From Lachnospiraceae bacterium AC2012 (lineage in GTDB: Bacteria > Bacillota > Clostridia > Lachnospirales > Lachnospiraceae), in assembly GCA_000702525.1 (NCBI GenBank), contig JNIN01000002.1, forward strand, positions 372,001-436,000: a stretch of 64,000 nt of DNA. The letters run 5' to 3'. Position 1 is the stretch's first letter. Every line of letters begins with the position of its first letter. The position numbers and the translations under genes are program-made. The notes below the pieces were generated by a model. It saw only the letters and a program-made list of their open reading frames with translations, had not been told where the DNA came from and searched no databases. Positions 25,217 through 34,159 of the stretch are shown piece by piece.

Positions 25217-27096
25217 CACACCAAATATTCCTCCGGTACATTTGTAAACAGATCCGTCACACCAAGTTTCGCATAACGAAGCATGTTTCCATCCTTGAAT
25301 CTACCCGTCTTGGAACCGTAGAATGGTTCTTCCATATTCCAGGCGCGTACCGGGAATCCCGAAAATTCCTTAGCGGCGCCCTTTGTGATGTCCATTCCTC
25401 CGGTATATGGATGAACCGCGTCCGCATGAAATTCCTGCATCTTCTGCGTACACCAATGCACCCAACCGCCTAAAATTCCTGTCTTCGCCTGCGGGTTCAG
25501 TTCCTTTATGACGCCCATGGATTCCGGCAGGAAGGAAGAATAGATAATATTGTTCTCCAGTCCCATTTCCTGCACCAAATCAAGGATTTTCTGCTCCATG
25601 CCTTCATAACGTACATTACTGTTTTTCAACTCTATATTGATGAAGAGCCCCTTCTTCAAATACGGCATCAGCACTTCAAAAACCTCACGGATGGTTGGAA
25701 TTCTCAGATTTCCATCAAATTCCGGCATGTCCTCCAATTTCAAAGATGTGACATCCACCGGTTCCTCGCAACCTCTGCCCGTAATCTGTAACGCCTGCAA
25801 CTCTGCTAAAGTATAATCTGCCACCGCACCTGTTCCTGTCGTAGTTGCATCCACCTTCTCATCATGAATGACGACCATTTCCCCATCTTTGGTAAGCTGG
25901 ATATCCAACTCGATTCCCTTCAGTCCTTGTAATTTCGCAGCCGCAAGAAAAGCCGGAATCGTATTCTCCGGATAGCGGAAGCAACATCCTCGATGCGCCC
26001 AGATTCCAACATCCTCATTGATATCCAAATCATCCGATGCCTCTGTTTCCATCATCTTCGCCATATATACGCGATTTCGCTCCGCCCGTCTATATTGCTT
26101 TAAATTACGGAAATGATCCATCTGCTCGGCCATCCATCGGCTCTCTTCCGCTGTGAGATACTCTGGAACTTCCTCGCCCTGCATCATTTTCACAAATGCC
26201 TCTATCTCATAACGTAACCCAGCGCCTTCGAATTCCGTTGTAATCGTCTGGTTCCAAGACGGATCTTCGCGACATATTTCAAACTTCTTTGTAAGCCACC
26301 AAGGCGAAGGCACGAGGATATACCCCTTCGTTCCCGAGATCAAAAGCTGTCCCTCGGATTTCGTGCCAAGTCCCGTCTTTGCAGTTGCATAGGATATCGT
26401 CTGCCCAAATTCGTCCGTCTGATAGAAATGTGCCTTCACATACGTATCTACGCCCGTCTCGCCCTCGACATAATGATAATCCGCATGCAGATTTTTCGTT
26501 CCGAATAATTTCACGATTGGAAGCAATGCATAACTTCCAAATTCCGTGAAACTTCCGCCATTTTCAATATCCCAGCACTCTCTTGTATTTGCAACGGGAA
26601 TCCTTGTAAATGCTGCCTCGACATCTATTACCGTTCCGATTTCGCCCCGCTTTACACGCTGGATAATCTCCTTAAAACCTGGCGCATAATTCGTTTTTAT
26701 GCCTTCCATCAGGACCAGCTTCTTCTGCTCTGCAAGTTCGTAAAGTTCAATGACATCGGACTCTATCAAACTCATCGGTTTCTCACAGAGAACATGCTTG
26801 CCAGCTTCTAACATGGACTTCGCATAATCAAAGTGGAACTGATGTGGCACGGCGATATAGACGGCGTCCACATTTCCTAAAAACTCTTCCATATCGGAAG
26901 TAGCAAGTGGAATTCTATGTTTTTTCGCAAATTCCGCTGCACTCTCCTGCTTTGGATTATAGACACATGTAATCTCTATTCCATCAATTTTCTGTTGTTC
27001 CACCTGCTTTTCAAGCTTTTCTGACGCTGCGCGGCACTCTTCGACAAATCGATTGGCAATTCTACCATTTCCAATCATTCCCATTCGTAATTTCAT
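25216..27096 (-). CDS. Gfo/Idh/MocA oxidoreductase fused to a glycerophosphodiester phosphodiesterase
   Basis: 626 residues in two enzymes. Residues 1-340 are a Gfo/Idh/MocA dehydrogenase: MGMIGNGRIANRFVEEC (NAD(P) site), VDAVYIAVPHQFHFDYA and the GKHVLCEKPMSL motif with its catalytic lysine. Residues 372-625 are GDPD: IWAHRGCCFRYPENTIPAF with the HR and EN pair, IELDIQLTKDGEMVVIHDE with ExD and the second His, FINIELK and LFTNVPEEYLV. No signal peptide is present, so the GDPD acts in the cytoplasm. The linker is about 30 acidic residues. It is coupled to glycerate kinase. Together they could turn a glycerophosphodiester into glycerol-3-phosphate and an oxidised product. Confidence 0.9.
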   Translation of the reverse strand: MKLRMGMIGNGRIANRFVEECRAASEKLEKQVEQQKIDGIEITCVYNPKQESAAEFAKKHRIPLATSDMEEFLGNVDAVYIAVPHQFHFDYAKSMLEAGKHVLCEKPMSLIESDVIELYELAEQKKLVLMEGIKTNYAPGFKEIIQRVKRGEIGTVIDVEAAFTRIPVANTRECWDIENGGSFTEFGSYALLPIVKLFGTKNLHADYHYVEGETGVDTYVKAHFYQTDEFGQTISYATAKTGLGTKSEGQLLISGTKGYILVPSPWWLTKKFEICREDPSWNQTITTEFEGAGLRYEIEAFVKMMQGEEVPEYLTAEESRWMAEQMDHFRNLKQYRRAERNRVYMAKMMETEASDDLDINEDVGIWAHRGCCFRYPENTIPAFLAAAKLQGLKGIELDIQLTKDGEMVVIHDEKVDATTTGTGAVADYTLAELQALQITGRGCEEPVDVTSLKLEDMPEFDGNLRIPTIREVFEVLMPYLKKGLFINIELKNSNVRYEGMEQKILDLVQEMGLENNIIYSSFLPESMGVIKELNPQAKTGILGGWVHWCTQKMQEFHADAVHPYTGGMDITKGAAKEFSGFPVRAWNMEEPFYGSKTGRFKDGNMLRYAKLGVTDLFTNVPEEYLV

Positions 27097-27161
27097 GATA
27101 TGCTCCCCCCTGCTATTTTTAGCGAATTCTTACAATTTCAAGCAATGTTTCATTTCCTAAA

Positions 27162-27599
27162 TTATCCGATTAATTTTGCAACAACCTGCTGAATCACGCG
27201 ACCGTCTGCTTTGCCCTTGAATGCTGGCATCACAGTTTTCATAATCTGACCCTTGTTTCCAGACGCAATGACTTCCGCATAATTTGCCTTCAGTTCTGCT
27301 TCGATTTCCTCTTCACTCATCATCTTTGGAGCAAATTCTTCGATAACAGATACGCGGAATGCGTACTCCTGCTTCAAGTCTTCACGCTCTGCAGGGCAGC
27401 TCTCTAACTGTTCCTTCGCTGTACGAAGTTCCTTCGTTACTGCGCGGTCAACCTGCTCATCTGTCACATCTTCTCTTGTTCCTTCATCAATTGCAATCTT
27501 CTTTGCTGCAGAAACGAGGGAAGAAATCACTTCCTTACGTTCTTTATCATGCGCTTTCATCGCTGTAATCATTTCTTTTCTAAGTGTTTCGAATTTCAT
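27162..27599 (-). CDS. yqeY: GatB/YqeY domain protein
   Basis: 145 residues, the usual size for YqeY. KERKEVISSLVSAAKKIAID, EREDLKQEYAFRVSVIEEFAP and NKGQIMKTVMPAFKGKADGR match the family, which is related to the tail domain of the GatB amidotransferase subunit and may contact tRNA. It is a widespread gene of unclear role. It is 65 bp upstream of the Gfo-GDPD fusion and probably heads that transcript, though functional linkage is doubtful. Confidence 0.9.
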   Translation of the reverse strand: MKFETLRKEMITAMKAHDKERKEVISSLVSAAKKIAIDEGTREDVTDEQVDRAVTKELRTAKEQLESCPAEREDLKQEYAFRVSVIEEFAPKMMSEEEIEAELKANYAEVIASGNKGQIMKTVMPAFKGKADGRVIQQVVAKLIG

Positions 27600-27791
27600 G
27601 CTGTCCTCCTAAACTGTATTTCTTATATTCTCTATTCTTTTGAGTTTCCAAAAACTCACTCGTTACCATTATAGACCTAACAAAAAAAGCAAGCAAATAC
27701 CACTTTGGAGGGAAATGCCTCATGTCCTCATAGTGATACTGCTTGCTTCTCTCATTTATTACATTCTTTTCTTACTTTTAAACAAGACTAG

Positions 27792-27822
27792 TGGTCCATC
27801 AACCCCGTCCCCAAGAGACCAT
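27792..27822 (-). repeat. Short dispersed repeat, copy 2
   Basis: Read on the minus strand this matches the element at 1116-1147: AATGGTC, two variable bases, TTGGGGACGGGGTT, then TGG and CA. It lies just behind the stop codon of the large Fe-S oxidoreductase. The rest of the 27600-27823 gap holds no gene I can support. Confidence 0.6.
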
Positions 27823-27823
27823 T

Positions 27824-30631
27824 CTACTTGAAGAGCTTGTGGATTGCGATTCCTGCACCACGCTTGATTGCATATGGTCCAATCTTCTTGAACTTATCTT
27901 CTGCAATGGTCATTGTGCTGGCTTCTGGGAAGTCTCTTGTCAGCTTAATCGCATCGAAGTTACACTTTGTTGTACAAAGTCCGCAACCGATACAACGATT
28001 CTCATCTACGACAGAAGCACCACAGCCAAGGCAACGGTTCGCCTCTGTACGTACCTGTTCTTCTGTCAGTGTCAATCTAAGATCGTCAAATGTTTCTGCT
28101 GCCACGCCAGCCTTCTTTCCTGGAATCTGACGAGGTGCGTTATCGAATCCTTCTACGCGGATATCATCCTTGTCTAATTCGATAAATTCACGGCGATCTC
28201 TTGCAAGATCCAGACGGTTACCCGGATGCACATAACGGTTAATAGAAACGGCACCCTCGCGTCCACCAGCAATGGCATCGATAGCAAATCTAGCACCTGT
28301 AAACACATCTCCACCAACGAAGATATCCGGTTCTGCTGTCTGTAAGGTAAGTGGATCAGCCTTCGCCGTCTGATTTCTATTTAATTCCACCTTGGTTCCA
28401 TCAAGCAGGTTACCCCACTGTACGGACTGTCCAATGGAAAGAAGCAGATTTTCGCAAGGAATCTCTACGGTATCATTTTCATCATACTGTGGATTGAATC
28501 TGCCTTCCGCATCCTTAACGGCTGTACATCTCTTAAATACAACGGATTTTACATGACCATTTTCGGAAATGACTTCCTTCGGTCCCCATCCGTTCATTAC
28601 AACGATGCCTTCTTCCTTTGCTTCGAATACTTCATCATCCGCAGCTGGCATCTCTTTCTCGCCTTCCAGGCAGAGCATGGTAACCTTTGTAGAACCGGCA
28701 CGAACCGCTGTTCTGGCAACGTCAATCGCAACATTTCCGCCACCGATGACTACCGTTTCTCCATGTAACTTAATGCTATGATCCTGGTTAATCTTTCTCA
28801 GGAAATCAACACCCGTCTGCACGCCTTCTGCATCTTCTCCAGGTACACCAGCCATACGACCGCCCTGCATACCAATGGCAATATAGAATGCCTTATATCC
28901 CTGTTCGCGAAGCTGCTGGATTGTGATATCCTTACCAACCTCTACGCCAGTCTTGATTTCCACACCCATCTCACGGATGACATCAATTTCTGCATCAATA
29001 ATGTCTTTTTCCAAACGATACGAAGGAATACCATTCATCAGCATACCGCCCGGACGATTTTCCTTCTCAAATACCGTAACAGGATAACCATCCTGACGAA
29101 GGAAATAAGCCGCTGCAAGACCAGAAGGTCCACCACCGATAACGGCAACCTTGTAATCATCAGACCACATACCACCGTCATGCTTTTCGCAAAGTGGGAT
29201 GTATCTTGTATCCTTTGCTAAATCTGCAGCTGCAATAAATTTCTTAATCTCATCAATAGCAAGCGGTTCATCGATTGTTCCACGTGTACATGCGTCTTCG
29301 CAGCGACGGTTACATACCGCACCGCAAATCATTGGAAATGGATTGTCCTGCTTAATCAACTTCAGCGCATCTGCGTAACGTCCTTCCGCAGCCATCTTAA
29401 TATAACCCTGTACAGAAAGGTGCACTGGGCAAGCTGTCTTACAAGGTGCTGTACCCGTCTCATAACAATTGATCTTCGCATCATCTCTGTAATTGTAGTT
29501 CCATTTCTCAGGGCCCCACTTCTTCACATTTGGAAGCTCTGTCTTTGGATACTTCACATACGTTCCATTCTTCTTACAGAGCTTCTGTCCCAGCTTCGCA
29601 GCGCCAACCGGACAGATCTCCACGCACTTACCACAAGCCACACATTTATCGCGGTCGACATGCGCACGATATGCAGATGCAGACATATTTGGTGTGTTAT
29701 AAAGCTGTGATGTACGAAGTGCATTACAAACACCTGCCGCACAGTTACAGATTGCTACAATCTTGTCTTCTCCATCGATATTCGTAATCTGGTGCACATA
29801 TCCGTGACGCTCTGCACGTTCGATAATCTCCAGTGCTTCCTCTTTGGAAATGCGACGTCCCAGCTGTCTTTCCGCCATATAGTCCGCCATATCGCCAACA
29901 CCGATACAGTATTCACCTTCGATCTGGCCAGAGCCCTCGCCACGCATAGCCTGCTGTTTACGGCAAGAACAGATACCAACACCGAAACGATCATATTTAT
30001 CTAACCAATGTGAAATATGCTCTACGGATACGGATTTATTCTTCATATCAATAGCTGATTCGACAGGAATAACATGCATACCAATTCCAGCACCTCCCGG
30101 AGGCACCATCTGCGTAATTCCACCCAGTGGCAACTGTGTCATCAGGTTAAAGAATGTTGCAAGTTCCGGATGTTCATCTGTCACCTTATCCTGCATCATC
30201 ATGAATTCTGCGGAACCAGGTACAAAAATAGGCATATTGTAGTACTTCTGCGCACGGTTTTTAGGATCCGATGTCGTCTCAACAACACCAATCCATACCA
30301 AGCGCTTCAGCATAGCCTTCGTATCCTCTAATGACATGTTATTCTTCTTTGCGAGCTGTTCCAACGTGTATTCCACGCGGCATTTCTCGAAACTCAAGAG
30401 GAACTTGATTTCCTCTTTGTTAAAGATATGATCCAGTGCCCAATACTCCGGATCATGATTGTTGATTTGATGTTTGATTTTCTTCACATAACGATCCGTG
30501 ATAATCGTAGCCAGTTTTAAAACCAGCTTCTCCTTCTCTGGATCCTCTGCAACATAGTTTGGGTCCTGCCAATAATCATTTTCGTTGATCATTGGGTCTC
30601 CGAGCTTCCACTCCTCAAGGCTCTTTCCCAT
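27824..30631 (-). CDS. Fe-S/FAD NAD(P)-dependent oxidoreductase (GltD-like)
   Basis: 935 residues, cytoplasmic. The N-terminus has a winged-helix-like segment (LEQLAKKNNMSLEDTKAMLK). A Cys-rich region and a 4Fe-4S ferredoxin motif follow (CVACGKCVEICPVGAAKLG). Next comes a glutamate-synthase-type Fe-S entry (CKTACPVHLSVQGYI, CGAVCNRRCEDACTRG), then the FAD site (VAVIGGGPSGLAAAYFLRQ), the NAD(P) site (VVIGGGNVAIDVARTAV), and a C-terminal ferredoxin part (CLGCGASVV, CIGCGLCTTKC). This is electron transfer between NAD(P)H, flavin and a partner, as in GltD and NfnB. The electron acceptor is not evident. The start at 30631 has GGGGGAAG five bases upstream; longer frames lack an SD. Confidence 0.87.
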   Translation of the reverse strand: MGKSLEEWKLGDPMINENDYWQDPNYVAEDPEKEKLVLKLATIITDRYVKKIKHQINNHDPEYWALDHIFNKEEIKFLLSFEKCRVEYTLEQLAKKNNMSLEDTKAMLKRLVWIGVVETTSDPKNRAQKYYNMPIFVPGSAEFMMMQDKVTDEHPELATFFNLMTQLPLGGITQMVPPGGAGIGMHVIPVESAIDMKNKSVSVEHISHWLDKYDRFGVGICSCRKQQAMRGEGSGQIEGEYCIGVGDMADYMAERQLGRRISKEEALEIIERAERHGYVHQITNIDGEDKIVAICNCAAGVCNALRTSQLYNTPNMSASAYRAHVDRDKCVACGKCVEICPVGAAKLGQKLCKKNGTYVKYPKTELPNVKKWGPEKWNYNYRDDAKINCYETGTAPCKTACPVHLSVQGYIKMAAEGRYADALKLIKQDNPFPMICGAVCNRRCEDACTRGTIDEPLAIDEIKKFIAAADLAKDTRYIPLCEKHDGGMWSDDYKVAVIGGGPSGLAAAYFLRQDGYPVTVFEKENRPGGMLMNGIPSYRLEKDIIDAEIDVIREMGVEIKTGVEVGKDITIQQLREQGYKAFYIAIGMQGGRMAGVPGEDAEGVQTGVDFLRKINQDHSIKLHGETVVIGGGNVAIDVARTAVRAGSTKVTMLCLEGEKEMPAADDEVFEAKEEGIVVMNGWGPKEVISENGHVKSVVFKRCTAVKDAEGRFNPQYDENDTVEIPCENLLLSIGQSVQWGNLLDGTKVELNRNQTAKADPLTLQTAEPDIFVGGDVFTGARFAIDAIAGGREGAVSINRYVHPGNRLDLARDRREFIELDKDDIRVEGFDNAPRQIPGKKAGVAAETFDDLRLTLTEEQVRTEANRCLGCGASVVDENRCIGCGLCTTKCNFDAIKLTRDFPEASTMTIAEDKFKKIGPYAIKRGAGIAIHKLFK

Positions 30632-30848
30632 ATTATCTTCCCCCATTTTCTTAAAAATACTAGTCTTACGTTGATGTTTCACCAACCCAACTTTGATACA
30701 TAGCTATTGTACATGATTTTATTAGACATGTGTATAAAAACCTTCTATAAACGCCGATTTTCCATACCTTTTCGCAATTGTGAATTAGTATATTTTTGAG
30801 AATTATCTCTCACCCTCTACTATTCATGCCATTTCCATACACTTACAG

Positions 30849-32051
30849 TTAATGCACCAGATTTCTAATTTCCTTTATTGGCTTCCCTGTTTTCTTCGCT
30901 ACTTCTCTCATATCTTCATATTCGGGATATAGAAATGTTTCGCCACCTGGTGTCGTCACTTTCTTGCATCGAATCCGCTCCCCGGCATATTCCTCCGGCA
31001 ATTGCATTTCCACCATCTCACGCATAAGCTCCGTTCGCTTTACCGGATAATAACGGACGCCAATGGTTGTCGTCTCGCAGAAAATAATCTCCTGCAATTC
31101 CTGTATTTTCTTCTGCTCGCATAAAACCGTCAATTGATACGCTGGGCGATTCTTCTTCATAAAAATCGGTGTATAAAATGCATCTTTTGCTCCCGCTTCC
31201 AGCAGGCGTTCCATCGTATAACCAAGCTCCTCACCGGTTGCATCATCAATATTTGTTTCTATCACGTAGATTTCATCATTAGAATCACCATTAGAAATGC
31301 TTTCTCCAACATATACTTTCAAAGCATTTGCATAGCCTATTTCTCTAGATCCAACGCCATATCCGACACCTTTTAACTTCATCGCCGGAACATTTCCAAA
31401 TTCCTCCGCCAATGTTGCGATGATCGCTGCTCCTGTCGGTGTAATCATCTCTGTCTCGACGTCCACCTGCCTAAATGGAACTCCTGCATTTGCCAATATT
31501 TCTACCGTTGCGGGTACCGGAACCGCCATCCTGCCATGCTGACAATCTATAAATCCATGCCCCTCATTTAACACGCTCGCACAGATTCTATCCGGATTTA
31601 ATTTCCGAATAAGAATCGCCGTTCCCACAATATCAATGATGGAATCGATTGCTCCAACCTCATGGAAATGTACCTGCTCGATCGGCTTTCCATGTACCTT
31701 GGCTTCCGCCACCGCTACCTTTCGAAAGATTTCTATTGCCAAATCCTTCACATCCAATTCTAACGAACTATTACGGATTAATTGCTCTATATCCTGAAGA
31801 TTCCTATGCATATGGACATGACAGTCCCCGCTACTTTGCAATGCATCATCCTCTGATGCAATCCTGACATCCACAAATGTACCAGAAATGCCATGACTTT
31901 CCCGTTTTGAAATATCGATCTGATACCCCCAAATGCTTAATTTTTCTATTTGCTCTAAAAACCAGATTTCATCGCCAACTAACTCCAGCAAGGCGCCCAA
32001 TGTCATATTCCCACTAATTCCACTCGAACAATCGAAAAATAAAGTCTTCAT
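30849..32051 (-). CDS. larC: LarC, nickel-pincer cofactor biosynthesis protein
   Basis: 400 residues. LarC inserts nickel into pyridinium-3,5-bisthiocarboxylic acid mononucleotide, the cofactor of lactate racemase and related enzymes. MKTLFFDCSSGISGNMTLGALLEL, HFHEVGAIDSIIDIVG, the PVPATVEILANAGVP block and TPTGAAIIATL fit the family, as does a His-rich stretch near residue 75. The gene is one uninterrupted frame, whereas some lactobacilli express larC through a frameshift between two frames. GGAGG precedes the ATG at 32049-32051. No larA, larB or larE is in the window. Confidence 0.9.
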   Translation of the reverse strand: MKTLFFDCSSGISGNMTLGALLELVGDEIWFLEQIEKLSIWGYQIDISKRESHGISGTFVDVRIASEDDALQSSGDCHVHMHRNLQDIEQLIRNSSLELDVKDLAIEIFRKVAVAEAKVHGKPIEQVHFHEVGAIDSIIDIVGTAILIRKLNPDRICASVLNEGHGFIDCQHGRMAVPVPATVEILANAGVPFRQVDVETEMITPTGAAIIATLAEEFGNVPAMKLKGVGYGVGSREIGYANALKVYVGESISNGDSNDEIYVIETNIDDATGEELGYTMERLLEAGAKDAFYTPIFMKKNRPAYQLTVLCEQKKIQELQEIIFCETTTIGVRYYPVKRTELMREMVEMQLPEEYAGERIRCKKVTTPGGETFLYPEYEDMREVAKKTGKPIKEIRNLVH

Positions 32052-32353
32052 CGTAAACCCTCCATACACTTTTTCGATGTAAATCCTCTTTACTCTTTTT
32101 AAGTATACAATAATTCATCCAATTTGAATCCCATAATTACGCCATTTTCACGTATTTTTGGTTCCACATTTTTTATGCGTACATTATATATGATATGTTA
32201 TAACATATTATGTAATATGTCATATTATATTCTGGAAATTTTACTCTGTTTTTTATCCTATATATTTACCCATTCAAAAAGCCTCAGCAACCGGATTTTG
32301 TTCCAGTGCTGAGGCCTATTTTTATAAGTTGATTTATGAAACAACCACTCTAA
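32052..32353. other. Non-coding gap between larC and the small gene upstream
   Basis: AT-rich stretch of about 300 bp. It contains the bidirectional terminator at 32275-32325 and, presumably, the larC promoter. No gene is supported. Confidence 0.6.
32275..32325. terminator. Bidirectional intrinsic terminator
   Basis: GCCTCAGCA (32281-32289) pairs with TGCTGAGGC (32307-32315) and is flanked by A5 on the left and a T-rich stretch on the right. On the minus strand it ends the parA transcript before larC. Confidence 0.85.
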
Positions 32354-32596
32354 TTAGCTCTGTCTCATGTTTTTTAACATCTGAACCGTTTCTAAATCAT
32401 CTGCTGTGATTTTAATATTCGATTCATATTCTTTTCCTTCTGGATCTGTAACTTTCACTGCAATTACAGAACCTTCCTGGATTGCATTCTGTCCAACAAA
32501 CTGGAGAAATGCAATTGCCTTAGGATGCTGTTCCTGGAATTTTCTCATACGAGCAGCATATTTCATCATTTCCATTGGATTTATTGCCATAATCAT
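32354..32596 (-). CDS. Small protein of unknown function in the par operon
   Basis: 80 residues. Amphipathic N-terminus (MEMMKYAARMRKFQEQHPKAIAFLQFVG) followed by a short beta-rich part (GSVIAVKVTDPEGKEYESNIKIT). Not recognised. The start codon is uncertain between 32596 and the ATG two codons later because no good SD is seen. An inverted repeat (TTGAC, then GTCAA) lies at 32609-32625 immediately before it. It lies downstream of parA and its partner, before a terminator, so it is probably part of the replicon maintenance operon. Confidence 0.6.
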   Translation of the reverse strand: MIMAINPMEMMKYAARMRKFQEQHPKAIAFLQFVGQNAIQEGSVIAVKVTDPEGKEYESNIKITADDLETVQMLKNMRQS

Positions 32597-32720
32597 TCTG
32601 TTGACTTATGTGTCAACCTACCACCTATCTTTTGATTTGTTGTTTATCGAACATTTTTCTTATTACGTTCATCATAACTTTTTTCGATTCTCTTGGAATC
32701 CAGTATTTCAAGAAGTTTTT

Positions 32721-33233
32721 TTACATGTCGTTGAACACACTCTCTAAAATCTGATTTACAACATCATTTTCTGAAGTACCAAGTTCCTCTGCAAGTGCTT
32801 TTAATTTTTCATTACATGATTCCTTGATCAGGAAACTCTTTCGTACACTCTTATTTTCTTTTCTCTTGGCTACCAGATTAATCGCAGCATTAATAGACTG
32901 TTCTTTTTCCTCAACTGGACGAGTTTCTTTTTTTGTCGATTTTCTTGTAGATGTCTGCTTCTTTGGAGTGCTTGTTTTTACCGGTTTCTCTTCTACGGCG
33001 CTAGAAGGTGCTAATTCAGCCTTTTCTTCCTTCAGGGTATCATTCTTAGGCTCACTTTCGTTTGCAGCCTTATTTGAGGCCCCAATTTCATCATAAGAAA
33101 CGCCATCTTTAATAATTTCATCAACAAGATTAGAGGAAGAGTGGCTTTCTACCACTTTTTCTTTTTCCTTGTTCATATCTTTTAAATTCTGAAGCTTTTT
33201 ATTCTTTGCTCTAAGCTTATCTAAGTTACTCAT
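32721..33233 (-). CDS. ParB-like partition protein with ribbon-helix-helix domain
   Basis: 170 residues. The N-terminal 115 are charged and low in complexity (Lys, Glu, Ser, Thr rich, for example KTSTPKKQTSTRKSTKKE). The C-terminal 45 form a ribbon-helix-helix-like domain: SVRKSFLIKESCNEKLKALA and then EELGTSENDVVNQILESVF. It starts right behind the parA stop. ParA followed by a small RHH protein is the type Ib partition layout, where the RHH protein binds centromere repeats and contacts ParA through its flexible N-terminus. The target is probably in the AT-rich region upstream of parA. Confidence 0.78.
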   Translation of the reverse strand: MSNLDKLRAKNKKLQNLKDMNKEKEKVVESHSSSNLVDEIIKDGVSYDEIGASNKAANESEPKNDTLKEEKAELAPSSAVEEKPVKTSTPKKQTSTRKSTKKETRPVEEKEQSINAAINLVAKRKENKSVRKSFLIKESCNEKLKALAEELGTSENDVVNQILESVFNDM

Positions 33234-33992
33234 TTAGTTAACCCCCAATCTTTCAACTAACGCTTTCGCTATATCACGATAATCGAATGCCGGATTAGAA
33301 TAATGATCATATCTCTGAAGTGATTGCATTGCTAATTTACTTTCAGAAACTTTAATACCCTTACGAACTTTCATAACAAATGGATGCTCTTCCATCTCTT
33401 CTGACTTTTCTTCCAACTGCTCATATGCCAAAGTATGCATTGCAGTATTTTCAAATTTTGTCAAAATCAAAGCTGCAACCTGCGCATTTGTCCAATTAAT
33501 TTTTCTATACTTTGTTAAATCGCCATAGATTGCATCGATACCATCAATAGAACCTGTATCACATTCTGTAGGAATAATTACAAAATCTGCTGCGATATAA
33601 CTCATGTTTAAAAGAGAATTTCGTGATGGAGAATTATCTACAATTGCAAAATCATAATCATCCTCAATAAACTTTAACAACTCTTTCAAAAGATAAATAT
33701 CTTCTGGTGCAGAAAATTCCTTATCTGCTTTTGATAATTTTTCAGATGCAGAGATAAAATCAAAATCTTCTGTAACCTGAATTGCATCTTCCATTGATGC
33801 ATCAGCTTTTAAGCAATCATAAATAGATGGTTTTGATCTGTCTGCATTTACATATCCTGTAAGATTGGACTGCTGATCGAAATCAATAACCAGGACTTTA
33901 TATCCCATATCCTTTAAGCATGTACCAATCTCCCAGCAGGTAGTTGATTTTGCAACTCCACCCTTCTGGTTAGCTACTGCAATTGTCTTCAT
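33234..33992 (-). CDS. parA: ParA family partition ATPase
   Basis: 252 residues. Deviant Walker A is KTIAVANQKGGVAKSTTC with the signature lysine; the usual GGVGKTT is GGVAKST here. VLVIDFDQQSNLTGYV, DFAIVDNSPSRNSLLN and DFVIIPTECDTGSIDGI are Walker A' and B equivalents. It lacks an N-terminal HTH, as expected for a type Ib ParA. The SD AAGGAGC lies seven bases before the ATG. It faces away from the origin and the RHH partner follows without a gap. Confidence 0.93.
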   Translation of the reverse strand: MKTIAVANQKGGVAKSTTCWEIGTCLKDMGYKVLVIDFDQQSNLTGYVNADRSKPSIYDCLKADASMEDAIQVTEDFDFISASEKLSKADKEFSAPEDIYLLKELLKFIEDDYDFAIVDNSPSRNSLLNMSYIAADFVIIPTECDTGSIDGIDAIYGDLTKYRKINWTNAQVAALILTKFENTAMHTLAYEQLEEKSEEMEEHPFVMKVRKGIKVSESKLAMQSLQRYDHYSNPAFDYRDIAKALVERLGVN

Positions 33993-34123
33993 TATTAAGC
34001 TCCTTTTAATTATGTATTTTATAGATTATTTCATTAGAATATAATTCCAAATCTTTCTAATAAGAATGATGTATAGATAATTGATAAAGAAATAGCACTA
34101 CTGACTATTATTAAGATGATAAT

Positions 34124-34158
34124 ATATCATACAAAATGTATTACATAATGTATGATAT
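34124..34158. promoter_or_regulatory. 35-bp palindrome upstream of parA, candidate parS or operator
   Basis: Perfect 10-bp arms ATATCATACA and TGTATGATAT enclose a second palindrome ATGTATTACAT. Half-sites of the same sequence (TCATACATTA, TAATGTATG) recur around 34714, 34756, 34830 and 34910. This fits binding sites for the RHH partner protein. Confidence 0.6.
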
Positions 34159-34159
34159 C

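Noticed and set aside
27640-27831. Open frame of 63 codons with a hydrophobic segment on the plus strand
   Set aside because: No ribosome binding site, runs into the dispersed repeat and the end of the opposite gene, and its C-terminus is encoded by the repeat. Probably chance.
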